Source: Paracoccus tibetensis (GTDB taxonomy: Bacteria; Pseudomonadota; Alphaproteobacteria; Rhodobacterales; Rhodobacteraceae). Taken from it: a stretch of DNA of 64,000 bases. A program made the position numbers and the translations under genes. The stretch is from positions 124,001-188,000 of the forward strand of contig NZ_FMVT01000006.1 in assembly GCF_900102505.1 (NCBI RefSeq), written 5' to 3'. Of this stretch, positions 8,724 through 16,710 are shown in pieces. The notes beneath the pieces are model-generated. The model made no database searches. It saw only the letters and a list, made by a program, of their open reading frames with translations, and was not told where the DNA came from. Within the stretch, counting starts at the first letter, position 1. Each line of letters opens with the position of its first letter.

Positions 8724-10691
8724 ATGATTGCCGAGCTTGGCCATTTCGCCCTCATCCTGGCCTTCGTGCTGTCGCTCTACCAGATGACGGTGCCGATGGT
8801 GGGCGCCGCCAAGGGTTGGCACGGCTGGATGGAAAGCGCACGGCCCGCGGCCTTGGCCCAGCTGATGCTGATGGCGGTCAGCTTCGCGGCGCTGACGGTG
8901 GCCTTCGTCACCTCGGACTTCTCGGTGCGGCTGGTCTACGAGAACTCGCACACGACGAAGCCGCTCATCTACAAGATCAGCGGGGTCTGGGGGAACCACG
9001 AGGGCTCGATGCTGCTCTGGGTGCTGATCCTGGCGCTGTTCGGGGCGGCTGCGGCGCTGTTCGGCGGAAACCTTCCGCCCACGCTGCGCGCGCGGGTGCT
9101 TGGGGTGCAGGCCTCGGTCAGCGCGGCCTTCTACGCCTTCATCATTTTCACCTCCAACCCCTTCTGGCGCATGGGCAATCCGCCCTTCGACGGCACCGAC
9201 CTGAACCCGCTGCTGCAGGACCCCGGCCTCGCCTTCCACCCGCCCTTCCTCTACCTCGGCTATGTCGGCCTTTCGATGGCCTTCTCCTTCGCCGTCGCCG
9301 CCCTGATCGAGGGTCGGGTGGACGCGGCCTGGGGCCGGTGGGTGCGGCCCTGGACCCTGGCGGCCTGGGTCTTCCTGACCATCGGCATCGCGCTCGGCTC
9401 GTGGTGGGCCTATTACGAGCTGGGCTGGGGCGGCTTCTGGTTCTGGGACCCGGTCGAGAACGCCAGCTTCATGCCCTGGCTCCTGGCCGCCGCGCTGCTG
9501 CATTCCGCCATCGTCGTCGAGAAGCGCGAGGCGCTGAAGAGCTGGACGATCCTTCTGGCGATCATGGCCTTCGGCTTCTCGCTGATCGGCACCTTCATCG
9601 TGCGCTCGGGGCTCATCACCTCGGTCCACAGCTTCGCCAACGATCCTGAGCGGGGCATCTTCATCCTCGCCATCCTCGTCTTCTTCACCGGAGGCGCCCT
9701 GACGCTCTACGCCTTCCGCGCGGCCGAGATGACGGCCAAAGGCGTCTTCGCGCCCGTCTCGCGCGAGGGGGCGCTGGTGCTCAACAACGTGCTGCTGGCG
9801 GTCTCGGCTTTTGTTGTCTTCGTCGGCACCATGTGGCCGCTTCTGGCCGAGATGTTCTGGGGCCGCGTCCTGTCGGTCGGCCCGCCCTTCTTCAACCAGG
9901 CCTTCACGCCCTTCATGGTCGTCCTGGCGCTGGTCCTGCCGATCGGCTCGATCATGCCGTGGAAGCGCGGCGGCATCGCCAAGGCGCTGCGGCCCCTGCG
10001 CGGCGCGCTGGTGCTGACGGCGGCGGTGATGCTGCTGGTCTTCGCCGTCTCGACGGGCCATTCGGCGTTGGCGGTGATCGGCGCCGGGCTTGGCTCGTGG
10101 ATGGTGTTCGGCGCGGGCGCGGAACTCGTGCACCGGACGGGCAGCGCGGGCCTCTCGCGCCTGGCCCGCCTGCCGCGCGCCGATTGGGGCAAGGCGGTCG
10201 CCCATTCCGGGCTTGGCATCACCTTCATCGCCATCGCCTTGATCCAAGCCTGGCAGGTCGAGGATGTCCGCGTGGCCGAGATCGACGAGCCCTTCACCGT
10301 CGGCGCCTACGAGGTGACGCTGCGCGGCGTCGACCGGGCGGACGGGCCGAACTACATCTCGGCCATGGCCCGGCTCGAGGTGACTCGCGACGGCCGGCAC
10401 GTCGCCACGCTGCGGCCCGAGAAGCGGGTCTATCCAGTGCAGAACATGCCGACGACCGAGGCCGCCATCGACTACGGCTTCTTCCGCGACGTCTACCTGG
10501 TGCTGGGCGACCAGCAGCCGGGGGGCGGATGGGCCGTGCGCAGCTACGTCAAGCCCTTCGCGAACTGGATCTGGGGCGGGGCGATCCTGATGGCGCTCGG
10601 CGGGCTGATCAGCCTCTCGGACCGTCGCTACCGCGTTGCCGCGGGCGCCGCGCGTGCGGTGCCGCCGCGCCAGGGGATGCCGGCAGAATGA
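8724..10691 (+). CDS. ccmF: Cytochrome c haem lyase subunit CcmF
   Basis: Large polytopic inner-membrane protein of the System I cytochrome c assembly complex; with CcmH it takes haem from CcmE and ligates it to apocytochrome CXXCH motifs. The 655-residue protein has many hydrophobic helices and the tryptophan-rich WWD haem-handling motif GWGGFWFWDPVENASF at about residues 233-248. The C-terminal part after residue 520 is the periplasmic domain followed by a last helix. I chose ATG 8724 (MIAELGHFAL), which matches the usual N-terminus and has AAAAGGA upstream, over an in-frame ATG 42 bp earlier. The stop overlaps the ccmH start. Confidence 0.94.
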   Translation: MIAELGHFALILAFVLSLYQMTVPMVGAAKGWHGWMESARPAALAQLMLMAVSFAALTVAFVTSDFSVRLVYENSHTTKPLIYKISGVWGNHEGSMLLWVLILALFGAAAALFGGNLPPTLRARVLGVQASVSAAFYAFIIFTSNPFWRMGNPPFDGTDLNPLLQDPGLAFHPPFLYLGYVGLSMAFSFAVAALIEGRVDAAWGRWVRPWTLAAWVFLTIGIALGSWWAYYELGWGGFWFWDPVENASFMPWLLAAALLHSAIVVEKREALKSWTILLAIMAFGFSLIGTFIVRSGLITSVHSFANDPERGIFILAILVFFTGGALTLYAFRAAEMTAKGVFAPVSREGALVLNNVLLAVSAFVVFVGTMWPLLAEMFWGRVLSVGPPFFNQAFTPFMVVLALVLPIGSIMPWKRGGIAKALRPLRGALVLTAAVMLLVFAVSTGHSALAVIGAGLGSWMVFGAGAELVHRTGSAGLSRLARLPRADWGKAVAHSGLGITFIAIALIQAWQVEDVRVAEIDEPFTVGAYEVTLRGVDRADGPNYISAMARLEVTRDGRHVATLRPEKRVYPVQNMPTTEAAIDYGFFRDVYLVLGDQQPGGGWAVRSYVKPFANWIWGGAILMALGGLISLSDRRYRVAAGAARAVPPRQGMPAE

Positions 10692-11146
10692 TGCGCCGCC
10701 TCGCCCTGATCCTGGCGCTGGCGCTGCCCGCCCCGGCGCTTGCGGTCCAGCCGGACGAGATCCTCTCGGACCCCGCGCTCGAGGCGCGGGCGCGCGAGAT
10801 CTCGCAGAAGCTGCGCTGTCCCGTCTGCCAGGGCGAGAACATCGACGAATCCAACGCGCCGATCAGCCGCGACCTGCGGCTCTACGTGCGCGAGCGGCTG
10901 ACCGATGGCGACAGCAACGACCAGGTGCTGGACGCCGTCGCCGAGCGCTTCGGCGAGTTCGTCCTGTTCGAGCCGCGGGCCGCCGGGGTCAACTGGCTCC
11001 TCTGGCTGGCCGGTCCGCTGATGGCGCTGATCGCGGGGTTGATCGCCTGGCGCTTCCTGGCCGCCCGCAACCAGGCCGCGCTGCCCGAGCGGCGTCTCGA
11101 CGAGGCCGAGAAGGCGCGGCTCGACGAGATCATGCGCGGCGACTGA
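10688..11146 (+). CDS. ccmH: Cytochrome c maturation thioreductant CcmH (CcmL/Ccl2)
   Basis: Periplasmic, membrane-anchored thioredoxin-like protein that keeps apocytochrome c cysteines reduced for haem attachment. The 152-residue product begins with a signal peptide ending near ALA-VQPDE (about residue 19). It has the redox motif LRCPVCQ with Cys44 and Cys47, and a C-terminal membrane helix at about 103-122. This is the short form of CcmH without the TPR domain (CcmI). Two adjacent ATGs (10688, 10691) overlap the ccmF stop, which indicates coupled translation. Confidence 0.92.
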   Translation: MMRRLALILALALPAPALAVQPDEILSDPALEARAREISQKLRCPVCQGENIDESNAPISRDLRLYVRERLTDGDSNDQVLDAVAERFGEFVLFEPRAAGVNWLLWLAGPLMALIAGLIAWRFLAARNQAALPERRLDEAEKARLDEIMRGD

Positions 11147-11212
11147 CGCGCCGTCGCGCTTTTCCCGCCCGTGCTTTGCTGCATCATTGCGGCGAACAAG
11201 AAGGGGGGCAAC

Positions 11213-11980
11213 ATGCTTGAGACGATCGAGGTGACGACGGACAACGGGGTCATGCGGGTGGTGCTGAACCGTCCCGAGCGCATGAACGCCCTGAACCGGA
11301 CCATGCGGGCCGAGCTGACCGGGGCGCTGCGCGATCTGCCGGACGAGGTTCGCTGCGTGGTGCTGACGGGGGCGGGGCGGGGCTTCTGCTCGGGTCAGGA
11401 CCTGACGGATGCCGGCGCGGCGCTGGATCTGGAGGCGACGCTGCGCGACGAATACGAGCCGATGCTGCACGCTGTCCGCGACTGCCGTGCGCCGGTCATC
11501 GCGGCCGTCAACGGCGTGGCCGCCGGGGCGGGCGCGAACCTCGCCCTCGCCGCCGACATCGTCATCGCCGCCGAGAGCGCCAGCTTCATCCAGGCGTTCA
11601 CCCGGATTGGGCTGGTTCCCGACGCAGGGGGCACCTGGTTCATCCCGCGGCAGGTCGGCGCGGCGCGCGCCATGGGAATGATGCTGCTGGCCGAGCCGGT
11701 CCCGGCGCGCCAGGCCGCCGATTGGGGCCTGATCTGGGAGGCGGTGCCGGACGCGCGCCTCGAGGAGGTCGTCGCCGCCCGCGCGGCGCAACTCGCCGCA
11801 GGCCCCACCGGATGCTACCGCGCCATCCGCGAGGCGCTGGCCGCGGCGTTCCAGCAGGATCTCGCCGCGCAGCTGGCGCTCGAGGCGCGCCTTCAGGGCG
11901 CGGCGGGCCGCGGCGCCGACTTCCGCGAGGGTGTCGCGGCCTTCCTCGAGAAGCGGCAGCCGCGCTTCACCGGGCGCTGA
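11213..11980 (+). CDS. paaG: Enoyl-CoA hydratase/isomerase, PaaG-like
   Basis: Crotonase-fold enzyme of 255 residues. The oxyanion-hole segments are GAGRGFCSGQDL (54-64) and NGVAAGAGANLALAAD (100-115). IGLVPDAGGTW (132-142) puts an aspartate (Asp137) at the catalytic position, as in PaaG (ring-1,2-epoxyphenylacetyl-CoA isomerase) rather than the glutamate of ordinary enoyl-CoA hydratases. The C-terminus (ADFREGVAAFLEKRQPRFTG) is also PaaG-like. ATG 11213 is preceded by AAGGGGGG and preferred over an upstream in-frame start. No other paa genes are nearby, so the physiological substrate is uncertain. It ends directly against the convergent NUDIX gene. Confidence 0.8.
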   Translation: MLETIEVTTDNGVMRVVLNRPERMNALNRTMRAELTGALRDLPDEVRCVVLTGAGRGFCSGQDLTDAGAALDLEATLRDEYEPMLHAVRDCRAPVIAAVNGVAAGAGANLALAADIVIAAESASFIQAFTRIGLVPDAGGTWFIPRQVGAARAMGMMLLAEPVPARQAADWGLIWEAVPDARLEEVVAARAAQLAAGPTGCYRAIREALAAAFQQDLAAQLALEARLQGAAGRGADFREGVAAFLEKRQPRFTGR

Positions 11981-12661
11981 TCAGTCGATCTGCACGAAGC
12001 GGGGGCTGGGACCGCGATTGTCGAAGAAGGGCACGCTGGCCGGCACGGGCAGCGCCTCGTCCGGCGCCGCGGCGGCAGCAAGGGCCGACAGCTCGGCCAG
12101 CACGACCTCGGTGATGAAGGGCAGGTCCAGCCGCCGCGCCTCGTCCAGCGCCACCCAGTGCAGGTGCGACAGCTCATCGCAGGCGCGGCCAAAGTCGTCG
12201 GGGTCTCCGACGAGGCTGGCCGCATCGGCGACGAAGAAATGCGCGTCGAAGCGCCGCGGCCGGCCGGGCGGGGTGATCGCGCGGAAGAGATAGGTCAGCG
12301 TCCCCGCATCGGGCCAGAGGCCAGCCTCGGCGAAGGGCGCGGGCGCCTCCGTGCCCGCGGCCGGGCGTCCGATCAGCAGCCCCGTCTCCTCGGCCAGCTC
12401 ACGCAGGCCGGCGGCGGCAATGGCGCCCGGCGAGGCGGCGCCCGACGGCTCGACCAGCAGGCGGCGCCGATGCGGCTCGGCCAGCGGGCGGGCCAGCGGG
12501 GTCCGGCCGTCGCCGGGATCGACGGCGCCACCGGGAAAGACGTATTTCGAGGGCATGAACGCGGCAGATTGCCCGCGCATGCCCATCAGGACGGCGGCTC
12601 CGCGAGGCGTGCGGCGCAGCAGGATCAGGCTGGCCGCGTCGCGGATCGCGGGTTCGGTCAT
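11981..12661 (-). CDS. NUDIX hydrolase
   Basis: A 226-residue NUDIX protein that should hydrolyse a nucleoside-diphosphate-linked substrate; which one cannot be told. The core of the NUDIX box, RELAEETG, is at residues 87-94, preceded by FPGGAVDPGD at 42-51 with a longer than usual insertion between the two parts. The N-terminus (AASLILLRRT) forms the first strand of the fold. The ATG at 12661 overlaps the stop of the upstream DUF983 gene by 4 bp, so the two are translationally coupled. The stop abuts that of the convergent paaG-like gene. An in-frame upstream extension lies over DUF983 and is unlikely to be used. Confidence 0.85.
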   Translation of the reverse strand: MTEPAIRDAASLILLRRTPRGAAVLMGMRGQSAAFMPSKYVFPGGAVDPGDGRTPLARPLAEPHRRRLLVEPSGAASPGAIAAAGLRELAEETGLLIGRPAAGTEAPAPFAEAGLWPDAGTLTYLFRAITPPGRPRRFDAHFFVADAASLVGDPDDFGRACDELSHLHWVALDEARRLDLPFITEVVLAELSALAAAAAPDEALPVPASVPFFDNRGPSPRFVQID

Positions 12662-13083
12662 GTCGTCGCGGGCGCGGCGGGCGCCGCAGGCGCGGCGGGA
12701 AGGCCGAAGCCGTGCATCCGGCGCGCCCATTGCAGCCCCACCATGCCGCCCTTGATGACCGGCAGCATCGCCAGCGACAGGACCACCGCGCCGAGGCCGA
12801 AGGCCAGAAGCATCGTCATCGCGCTCGGGCGCCACGCCATGTAGCTGGCCATCAGCAGCGGCGCGCCCAGATGCGAGACGATCAGGATCGTCAGATAGGC
12901 CGGGCCATCATCCGCGCGCTGGTGGTGCAGCGCCTCGCCGCAGGCCGGGCAGTGGTCGGCGACCTTGAGGAAGGACGTGAACAGCCGTCCCTCGCCGCAG
13001 GCCGGACAGCGCCCAAGCGAGGCCCGCTTCATCGCAAGCCCGGTCGGGCGCTCGTCGAGGTCGGACGGGATGGTCTCGCTCAT
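12658..13083 (-). CDS. DUF983 membrane protein
   Basis: A 141-residue protein with two zinc-ribbon-like CPACG pairs (Cys26/Cys29 and Cys45/Cys48) followed by two transmembrane helices (about residues 60-82 and 86-108). This is the arrangement of the DUF983 family, found widely in Alphaproteobacteria and of unknown function. The C-terminus is a run of Ala-Pro repeats. ATG 13083 is chosen because it gives the family-like N-terminus; an upstream in-frame ATG is less likely. Translationally coupled to the NUDIX gene downstream. Confidence 0.82.
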   Translation of the reverse strand: MSETIPSDLDERPTGLAMKRASLGRCPACGEGRLFTSFLKVADHCPACGEALHHQRADDGPAYLTILIVSHLGAPLLMASYMAWRPSAMTMLLAFGLGAVVLSLAMLPVIKGGMVGLQWARRMHGFGLPAAPAAPAAPATT

Positions 13084-13171
13084 GGCAACATGTCTCCGGC
13101 AGGGGCGCGCCGACAGATGTACCCGAGGGCGCGGCAGCATGCCAGATACCGCGGCAGACTGTCCCGCCGCC

Positions 13172-14563
13172 TCAGGCCGCGATATCGGCCTGCGAGACGA
13201 CGATGCGGTTGCGCCCGCTGGCCTTGGCGGCCATCAGCGCGCGGTCGGCCCGTTCCAGCGTGCGGCGCGCCAGCTCGTCCGGCCAGTTGTCGTGGCTGCC
13301 CGCCGCCACGGCGACGACGCCGATCGAGGCCGTCACCCGCGTGCTGCCTCCGCCCGAGAGCCGCGGCAGCTCGATCGGCAGGTCCTGGATGGCAAGGCGC
13401 ACCCGTTCGGCGATGCGCTGCACCTTCTCGGCGCCCGCGGCAGGCAGGGCCAGCAGGAACTCCTCGCCGCCGATGCGGGCGGCGAAGCCTTCCGCGCCCA
13501 GGGCCGCCTTCAGCCGCTGCGCGACGTCCGTCAGCACCGCATCCCCCGCGGCATGGCCGTGGCGGTCGTTGATGGTCTTGAAATGGTCCAGATCCACCGC
13601 GATGACGCTGAAGTCGCGGCCGTCGATGATGGCATCGCGCGCGATCTCGGACAGTTTCGGCAAAGCGTAGCGGCGGTTGTAGAGGCCGGTCAGGGGGTCC
13701 GTATGGGCCCAGACCAGGTGGCGCTTGACCTCCTCGCGCCTCAGATCGCAGCGCGACTTGCGCGAGAGCTGCAGGCCGATCGCCATGGCCGCCGTCTCGA
13801 TCCCGGCGGGGTCGAACATCGTCTCGGGCAGGACATCGCCCGCGCCCAGATCCAGCGCGATCGCGGCCATCTCCTCGCGCTCGGGGGCGATGGTGACGAC
13901 AAAACCGGCATCGCGCGAGCCCTGGCGCGAGCGCAGCTCCGAGAGCAGGCGCAGGCCGTCGCCCCGCGCCTCCAGGTCGGCCGAGATGATATAGACATCG
14001 GCCGCGGCGCCCGAGCGCACGCCGACCAGCGCCTCATCCGCGCCGCGGATGTCGTAGCGCGCCGCCAGCCGGCCCGCCAGAAGCTGCCGCCAGCGCAGCG
14101 CCCGGCCCGCGCTGTCGGCGACAAGCACGATCTGCGGCACGCGCGCGGCGTCGAAGACGGCCGGCGCCTCGGCCAGGCCCAGCTCGGCCGTGGTCTGAAG
14201 ATCGGCGTCGCGCAGGATGCCGCGGACGCGGGCCAGAAGCATCTGGTCTGTGATCTCGGGGTCCAGCGCGGCCGCAGCGCCTGCCTGCAGCGCCGCCAGC
14301 CGGCGGTCCGTCCGGGCCAGCATCAGCACCGGTATGCCGGCCGAGCGAGGCTCGGAGGTCAGGCGCCGGCAGATGTCGATCGCGCAGGCGTCGGGCAGGC
14401 TGCCCCCCAGCACGATCAGGTCCGGCAGGTCCTGCTGCAGCAGATCCAAGATCTGCGCGGCACTGGCGGCGGTGACGACATCGTAGCACGCCGCGGCAAG
14501 CCGCACCTTCAGCGTGATCCGGGTGGTCGCGACGCCATCGGCAACGAGTATTCGCGCGGTCAT
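13172..14563 (-). CDS. pleD: PleD-like diguanylate cyclase with degenerate receiver domain
   Basis: A 463-residue protein with the PleD layout: REC1 (about 1-120), REC2 adaptor (about 145-280) and GGDEF (about 300-460). The active-site loop is RIGGEEF (GGEEF at 365-369), so it should make c-di-GMP. Two regulatory features of PleD are missing. At the phosphoacceptor position the sequence is LIVLGGSLPD, with Gly53 in place of the aspartate, and the acidic pair is Asp9-Gly10. The I-site RxxD that should start nine residues before GGEEF reads G-x-x-G. The enzyme may therefore be constitutive or controlled by dimerisation with another partner. It is divergent from the DUF3572 gene. Confidence 0.88.
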   Translation of the reverse strand: MTARILVADGVATTRITLKVRLAAACYDVVTAASAAQILDLLQQDLPDLIVLGGSLPDACAIDICRRLTSEPRSAGIPVLMLARTDRRLAALQAGAAAALDPEITDQMLLARVRGILRDADLQTTAELGLAEAPAVFDAARVPQIVLVADSAGRALRWRQLLAGRLAARYDIRGADEALVGVRSGAAADVYIISADLEARGDGLRLLSELRSRQGSRDAGFVVTIAPEREEMAAIALDLGAGDVLPETMFDPAGIETAAMAIGLQLSRKSRCDLRREEVKRHLVWAHTDPLTGLYNRRYALPKLSEIARDAIIDGRDFSVIAVDLDHFKTINDRHGHAAGDAVLTDVAQRLKAALGAEGFAARIGGEEFLLALPAAGAEKVQRIAERVRLAIQDLPIELPRLSGGGSTRVTASIGVVAVAAGSHDNWPDELARRTLERADRALMAAKASGRNRIVVSQADIAA

Positions 14564-14674
14564 CTGCCCTTCCAGTCCGAACGCCCACTTGTCCTCTTTG
14601 CGCCAAAAAGCTTAACAAAGAGTTGCCGCGCCGCCGGCTCATGATCAATTCGTAAAGATTTCCGGAAGGTCTCG

Positions 14675-14959
14675 ATGAATCCCAGCCAAGCCGCGCTGCT
14701 TGCCGCGGAGGTGCTCGTCCATCTTGCGCAGCGTCCTGACCAGTTTCTGGCCTTTCTCGAGGCCACGGGCCTGGCGCCGGACGACCTGCGCGGGCTGGCG
14801 CAGTCTCCCGATCTGGCGGCAGCAGTCCTGGATCACGTGCTGCAGAGCGACGAGACGGCCCTCGACTGCGCCGAGGCTGTCGGCGTGCCGCCGGCCCGCC
14901 TGATGCAGGCGCGAACGGCCCTTGCGGGCCCGGGAAGCTACGGCTGGTCCGTCGACTGA
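14675..14959 (+). CDS. DUF3572 family protein
   Basis: A 94-residue, all-helical acidic protein that matches the DUF3572 family in length and in the pattern AALLAAEVLVHLAQRPDQ followed by LAAAVLDHVL near 49-58. Function unknown. It is divergent from the PleD-like gene, and a single gene between it and a GGDEF cyclase suggests but does not prove a role near c-di-GMP signalling. The ATG has a purine-rich GGAAGG upstream. Confidence 0.78.
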   Translation: MNPSQAALLAAEVLVHLAQRPDQFLAFLEATGLAPDDLRGLAQSPDLAAAVLDHVLQSDETALDCAEAVGVPPARLMQARTALAGPGSYGWSVD

Positions 14960-15026
14960 GGACGTCGCGTCGTCTTTGCGCTTTCTTTACCCCCTGCGCC
15001 TATCCTCGCCCCAAACGAGGTGAAGC

Positions 15027-15596
15027 ATGCACGGCCTGATCGATCGCGCTGTCGAGGAATATCTGCGAAGCGCCTATGGCGAAGGCTTCGCCCGTCTGCC
15101 GCGCGGCCCGCAGGCGGAGCAAGGCGGGGGCGCCGCCTGCCGCGGCATCGAGCGCGGCCATGACGCGCTGTGCGCGGCGGCAAGCCTGCTCGGCAAGCCC
15201 GCCAGCGAGATGCTGGAGGATCTGGGCGCATGGCTGGCGCGAATCGAGCCTGTGCGCCGGCTCCTGCGCTTCTCGGGGCGCGACTTCCGCGACTTCCTTC
15301 TCAGTCTCGAGGAATTGCCGGGCCGGGCCGAGCTGGTCCTGCCGAGCCTTCTCGTGCCCCGCCTTCGAGCGACGGCCGCAGGCGACTGCGTCACCATCCG
15401 GCTTCTCGAGCCTGACATGCGCTGGCAGGACGTCCTCACGGGGCTGATCCGGGGGATGGCGGACGATTACGGCGCGCTCTGCCTCATCTCCAGCGAGAAG
15501 GGGGGGATCACGGTCGACATCTGGGAAGACAGGTTCGCGGAGGGCCGGCAGTTCACGCTGCACCTGGCCGGCGCCGTCGGCGCGGGCGGGGCCTGA
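15027..15596 (+). CDS. H-NOX (haem-NO-binding) domain protein lacking the canonical haem ligands
   Basis: A 189-residue single-domain protein. It starts MHGLIDRAVEEYL, the typical H-NOX N-terminus, and keeps the helical core (AASLLGKPASEMLEDLGAWL at 51-70, RLLRFSGRDFRDFLLSLEEL at 78-97) and the distal GLIRGMADDYG at 139-149. By alignment with soluble guanylate cyclase the proximal histidine that holds haem falls on Pro98, and the porphyrin-contacting YxSxR falls on Leu-x-Glu-x-Asp (about 126-130). As written it should not bind haem in the known way. It lies 3 bp before a cyclase with an H-NOX-associated domain, so it is very likely the partner and regulator of that enzyme. The loss may be shared by a whole subfamily. 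Confidence 0.78.
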   Translation: MHGLIDRAVEEYLRSAYGEGFARLPRGPQAEQGGGAACRGIERGHDALCAAASLLGKPASEMLEDLGAWLARIEPVRRLLRFSGRDFRDFLLSLEELPGRAELVLPSLLVPRLRATAAGDCVTIRLLEPDMRWQDVLTGLIRGMADDYGALCLISSEKGGITVDIWEDRFAEGRQFTLHLAGAVGAGGA

Positions 15597-15599
15597 CAG

Positions 15600-16661
15600 G
15601 TGCCGCAAAGCAACATCGCCCTCTCGTGCCGCGCATTGTCGCGGCTGCTGCCCATGCATCTGTGGCTGGCGCAGGACGGCGCCGCGCTGTCGGTCGGCTC
15701 GACCCTGACGAAGCTGGTGCCCGACCTTGCGGCCCATTGGCAGGACCGCCTGAAGGACGCGCGCGGCACGTCCGGCACCGGGCTTCTGGAGGCCGTCCAG
15801 ACCGCGGCGCGCGACCATAGCCGCCTTTTCCTGCGCGTCGAGGAGATGCCTGATCTGGTCCTGCGCGGGCACGCCATGCAGGTCGAAGATGGCTCGATCC
15901 TGGTCAACCTGGGCTTCGGCATCACGCTCTACCGCGCGGTGGCCGAGGCCGGGCTGACGGATGCCGACTTCGCGCCGACGGATCTTGCGATCGAGCTGCT
16001 GTTCCTGCACGAGGCGAACCTTGCCGTGCGCTCGGAACTTGCCCGCTTCACCGAGCAGCTGGAGCGTGACCGGCAGGTGGCCCTGGCGCAGGCCCACAGC
16101 GATCCGCTGACGGGGCTCGGCAACCGGCGCGGGCTGGAATTGGCGCTGTCCGCCCTGTTGCCCGCAGGCGGGTCCGATGCGCACGACGCCCAGCACGAAC
16201 CGTTCGCCGTCGTCCATCTGGACTTGGACCGCTTCAAGGAGGTGAACGACCGCCTCGGGCACAGGGCGGGCGACGACCTGCTGCGCGATGTCGGCCAGGT
16301 GCTGCGCCACGCGCTGCGCCGGGGGGATGCCGCCGCGCGCACCGGGGGCGACGAGTTCGTGTTCCTGCTGCGCGGCGAGACCGTGCCCGAAAATCTCGAG
16401 CATCTGGCGCGCCGTGTCATCACCTCGATCGAGAAATGCAGCCCCGCCGGCGCGACGCAGGTGACCGTCTCGGCCAGCATCGGCATCGCGATCTGGCAGC
16501 CGGGCTGCATCACCGATCCGCAGGCCATCATCGAGCTGACGGACGTGGCGCTCTACCAGTCCAAGAATGCCGGCCGTGGACGCGCGACCATCGTGCGTTG
16601 CCCGCCTCAGCCGCTGATCCTCGCGGCAGCTGGAAATGACGACGATGCGCCCGCATCCTGA
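15600..16661 (+). CDS. Diguanylate cyclase with H-NOX-associated N-terminal domain
   Basis: A 353-residue cyclase. Residues about 1-150 resemble the HNOBA/PAS-like domain found in enzymes regulated by H-NOX (LLPMHLWLAQDGAALSVGS at 16-34; DFAPTDLAIELLFLHEAN near 123-140). A short coiled linker (about 145-165) leads to the GGDEF domain, with DPLTGLGNRRG at the start and ARTGGDEFVF (GGDEF 249-253). The product-inhibition I-site RRGD is intact at 240-243. The gene starts with GTG 3 bp after the H-NOX-like stop, so the two are translationally linked. In known pairs NO-bound H-NOX represses or stimulates its cyclase and so shifts biofilm behaviour. It converges on prpE. Confidence 0.87.
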   Translation: MPQSNIALSCRALSRLLPMHLWLAQDGAALSVGSTLTKLVPDLAAHWQDRLKDARGTSGTGLLEAVQTAARDHSRLFLRVEEMPDLVLRGHAMQVEDGSILVNLGFGITLYRAVAEAGLTDADFAPTDLAIELLFLHEANLAVRSELARFTEQLERDRQVALAQAHSDPLTGLGNRRGLELALSALLPAGGSDAHDAQHEPFAVVHLDLDRFKEVNDRLGHRAGDDLLRDVGQVLRHALRRGDAAARTGGDEFVFLLRGETVPENLEHLARRVITSIEKCSPAGATQVTVSASIGIAIWQPGCITDPQAIIELTDVALYQSKNAGRGRATIVRCPPQPLILAAAGNDDDAPAS

Positions 16662-16710
16662 GGCGCGGGTGGCGCTGCCGGTCGGCCGATGCGGCGCCAC
16701 GACCAGCTCG

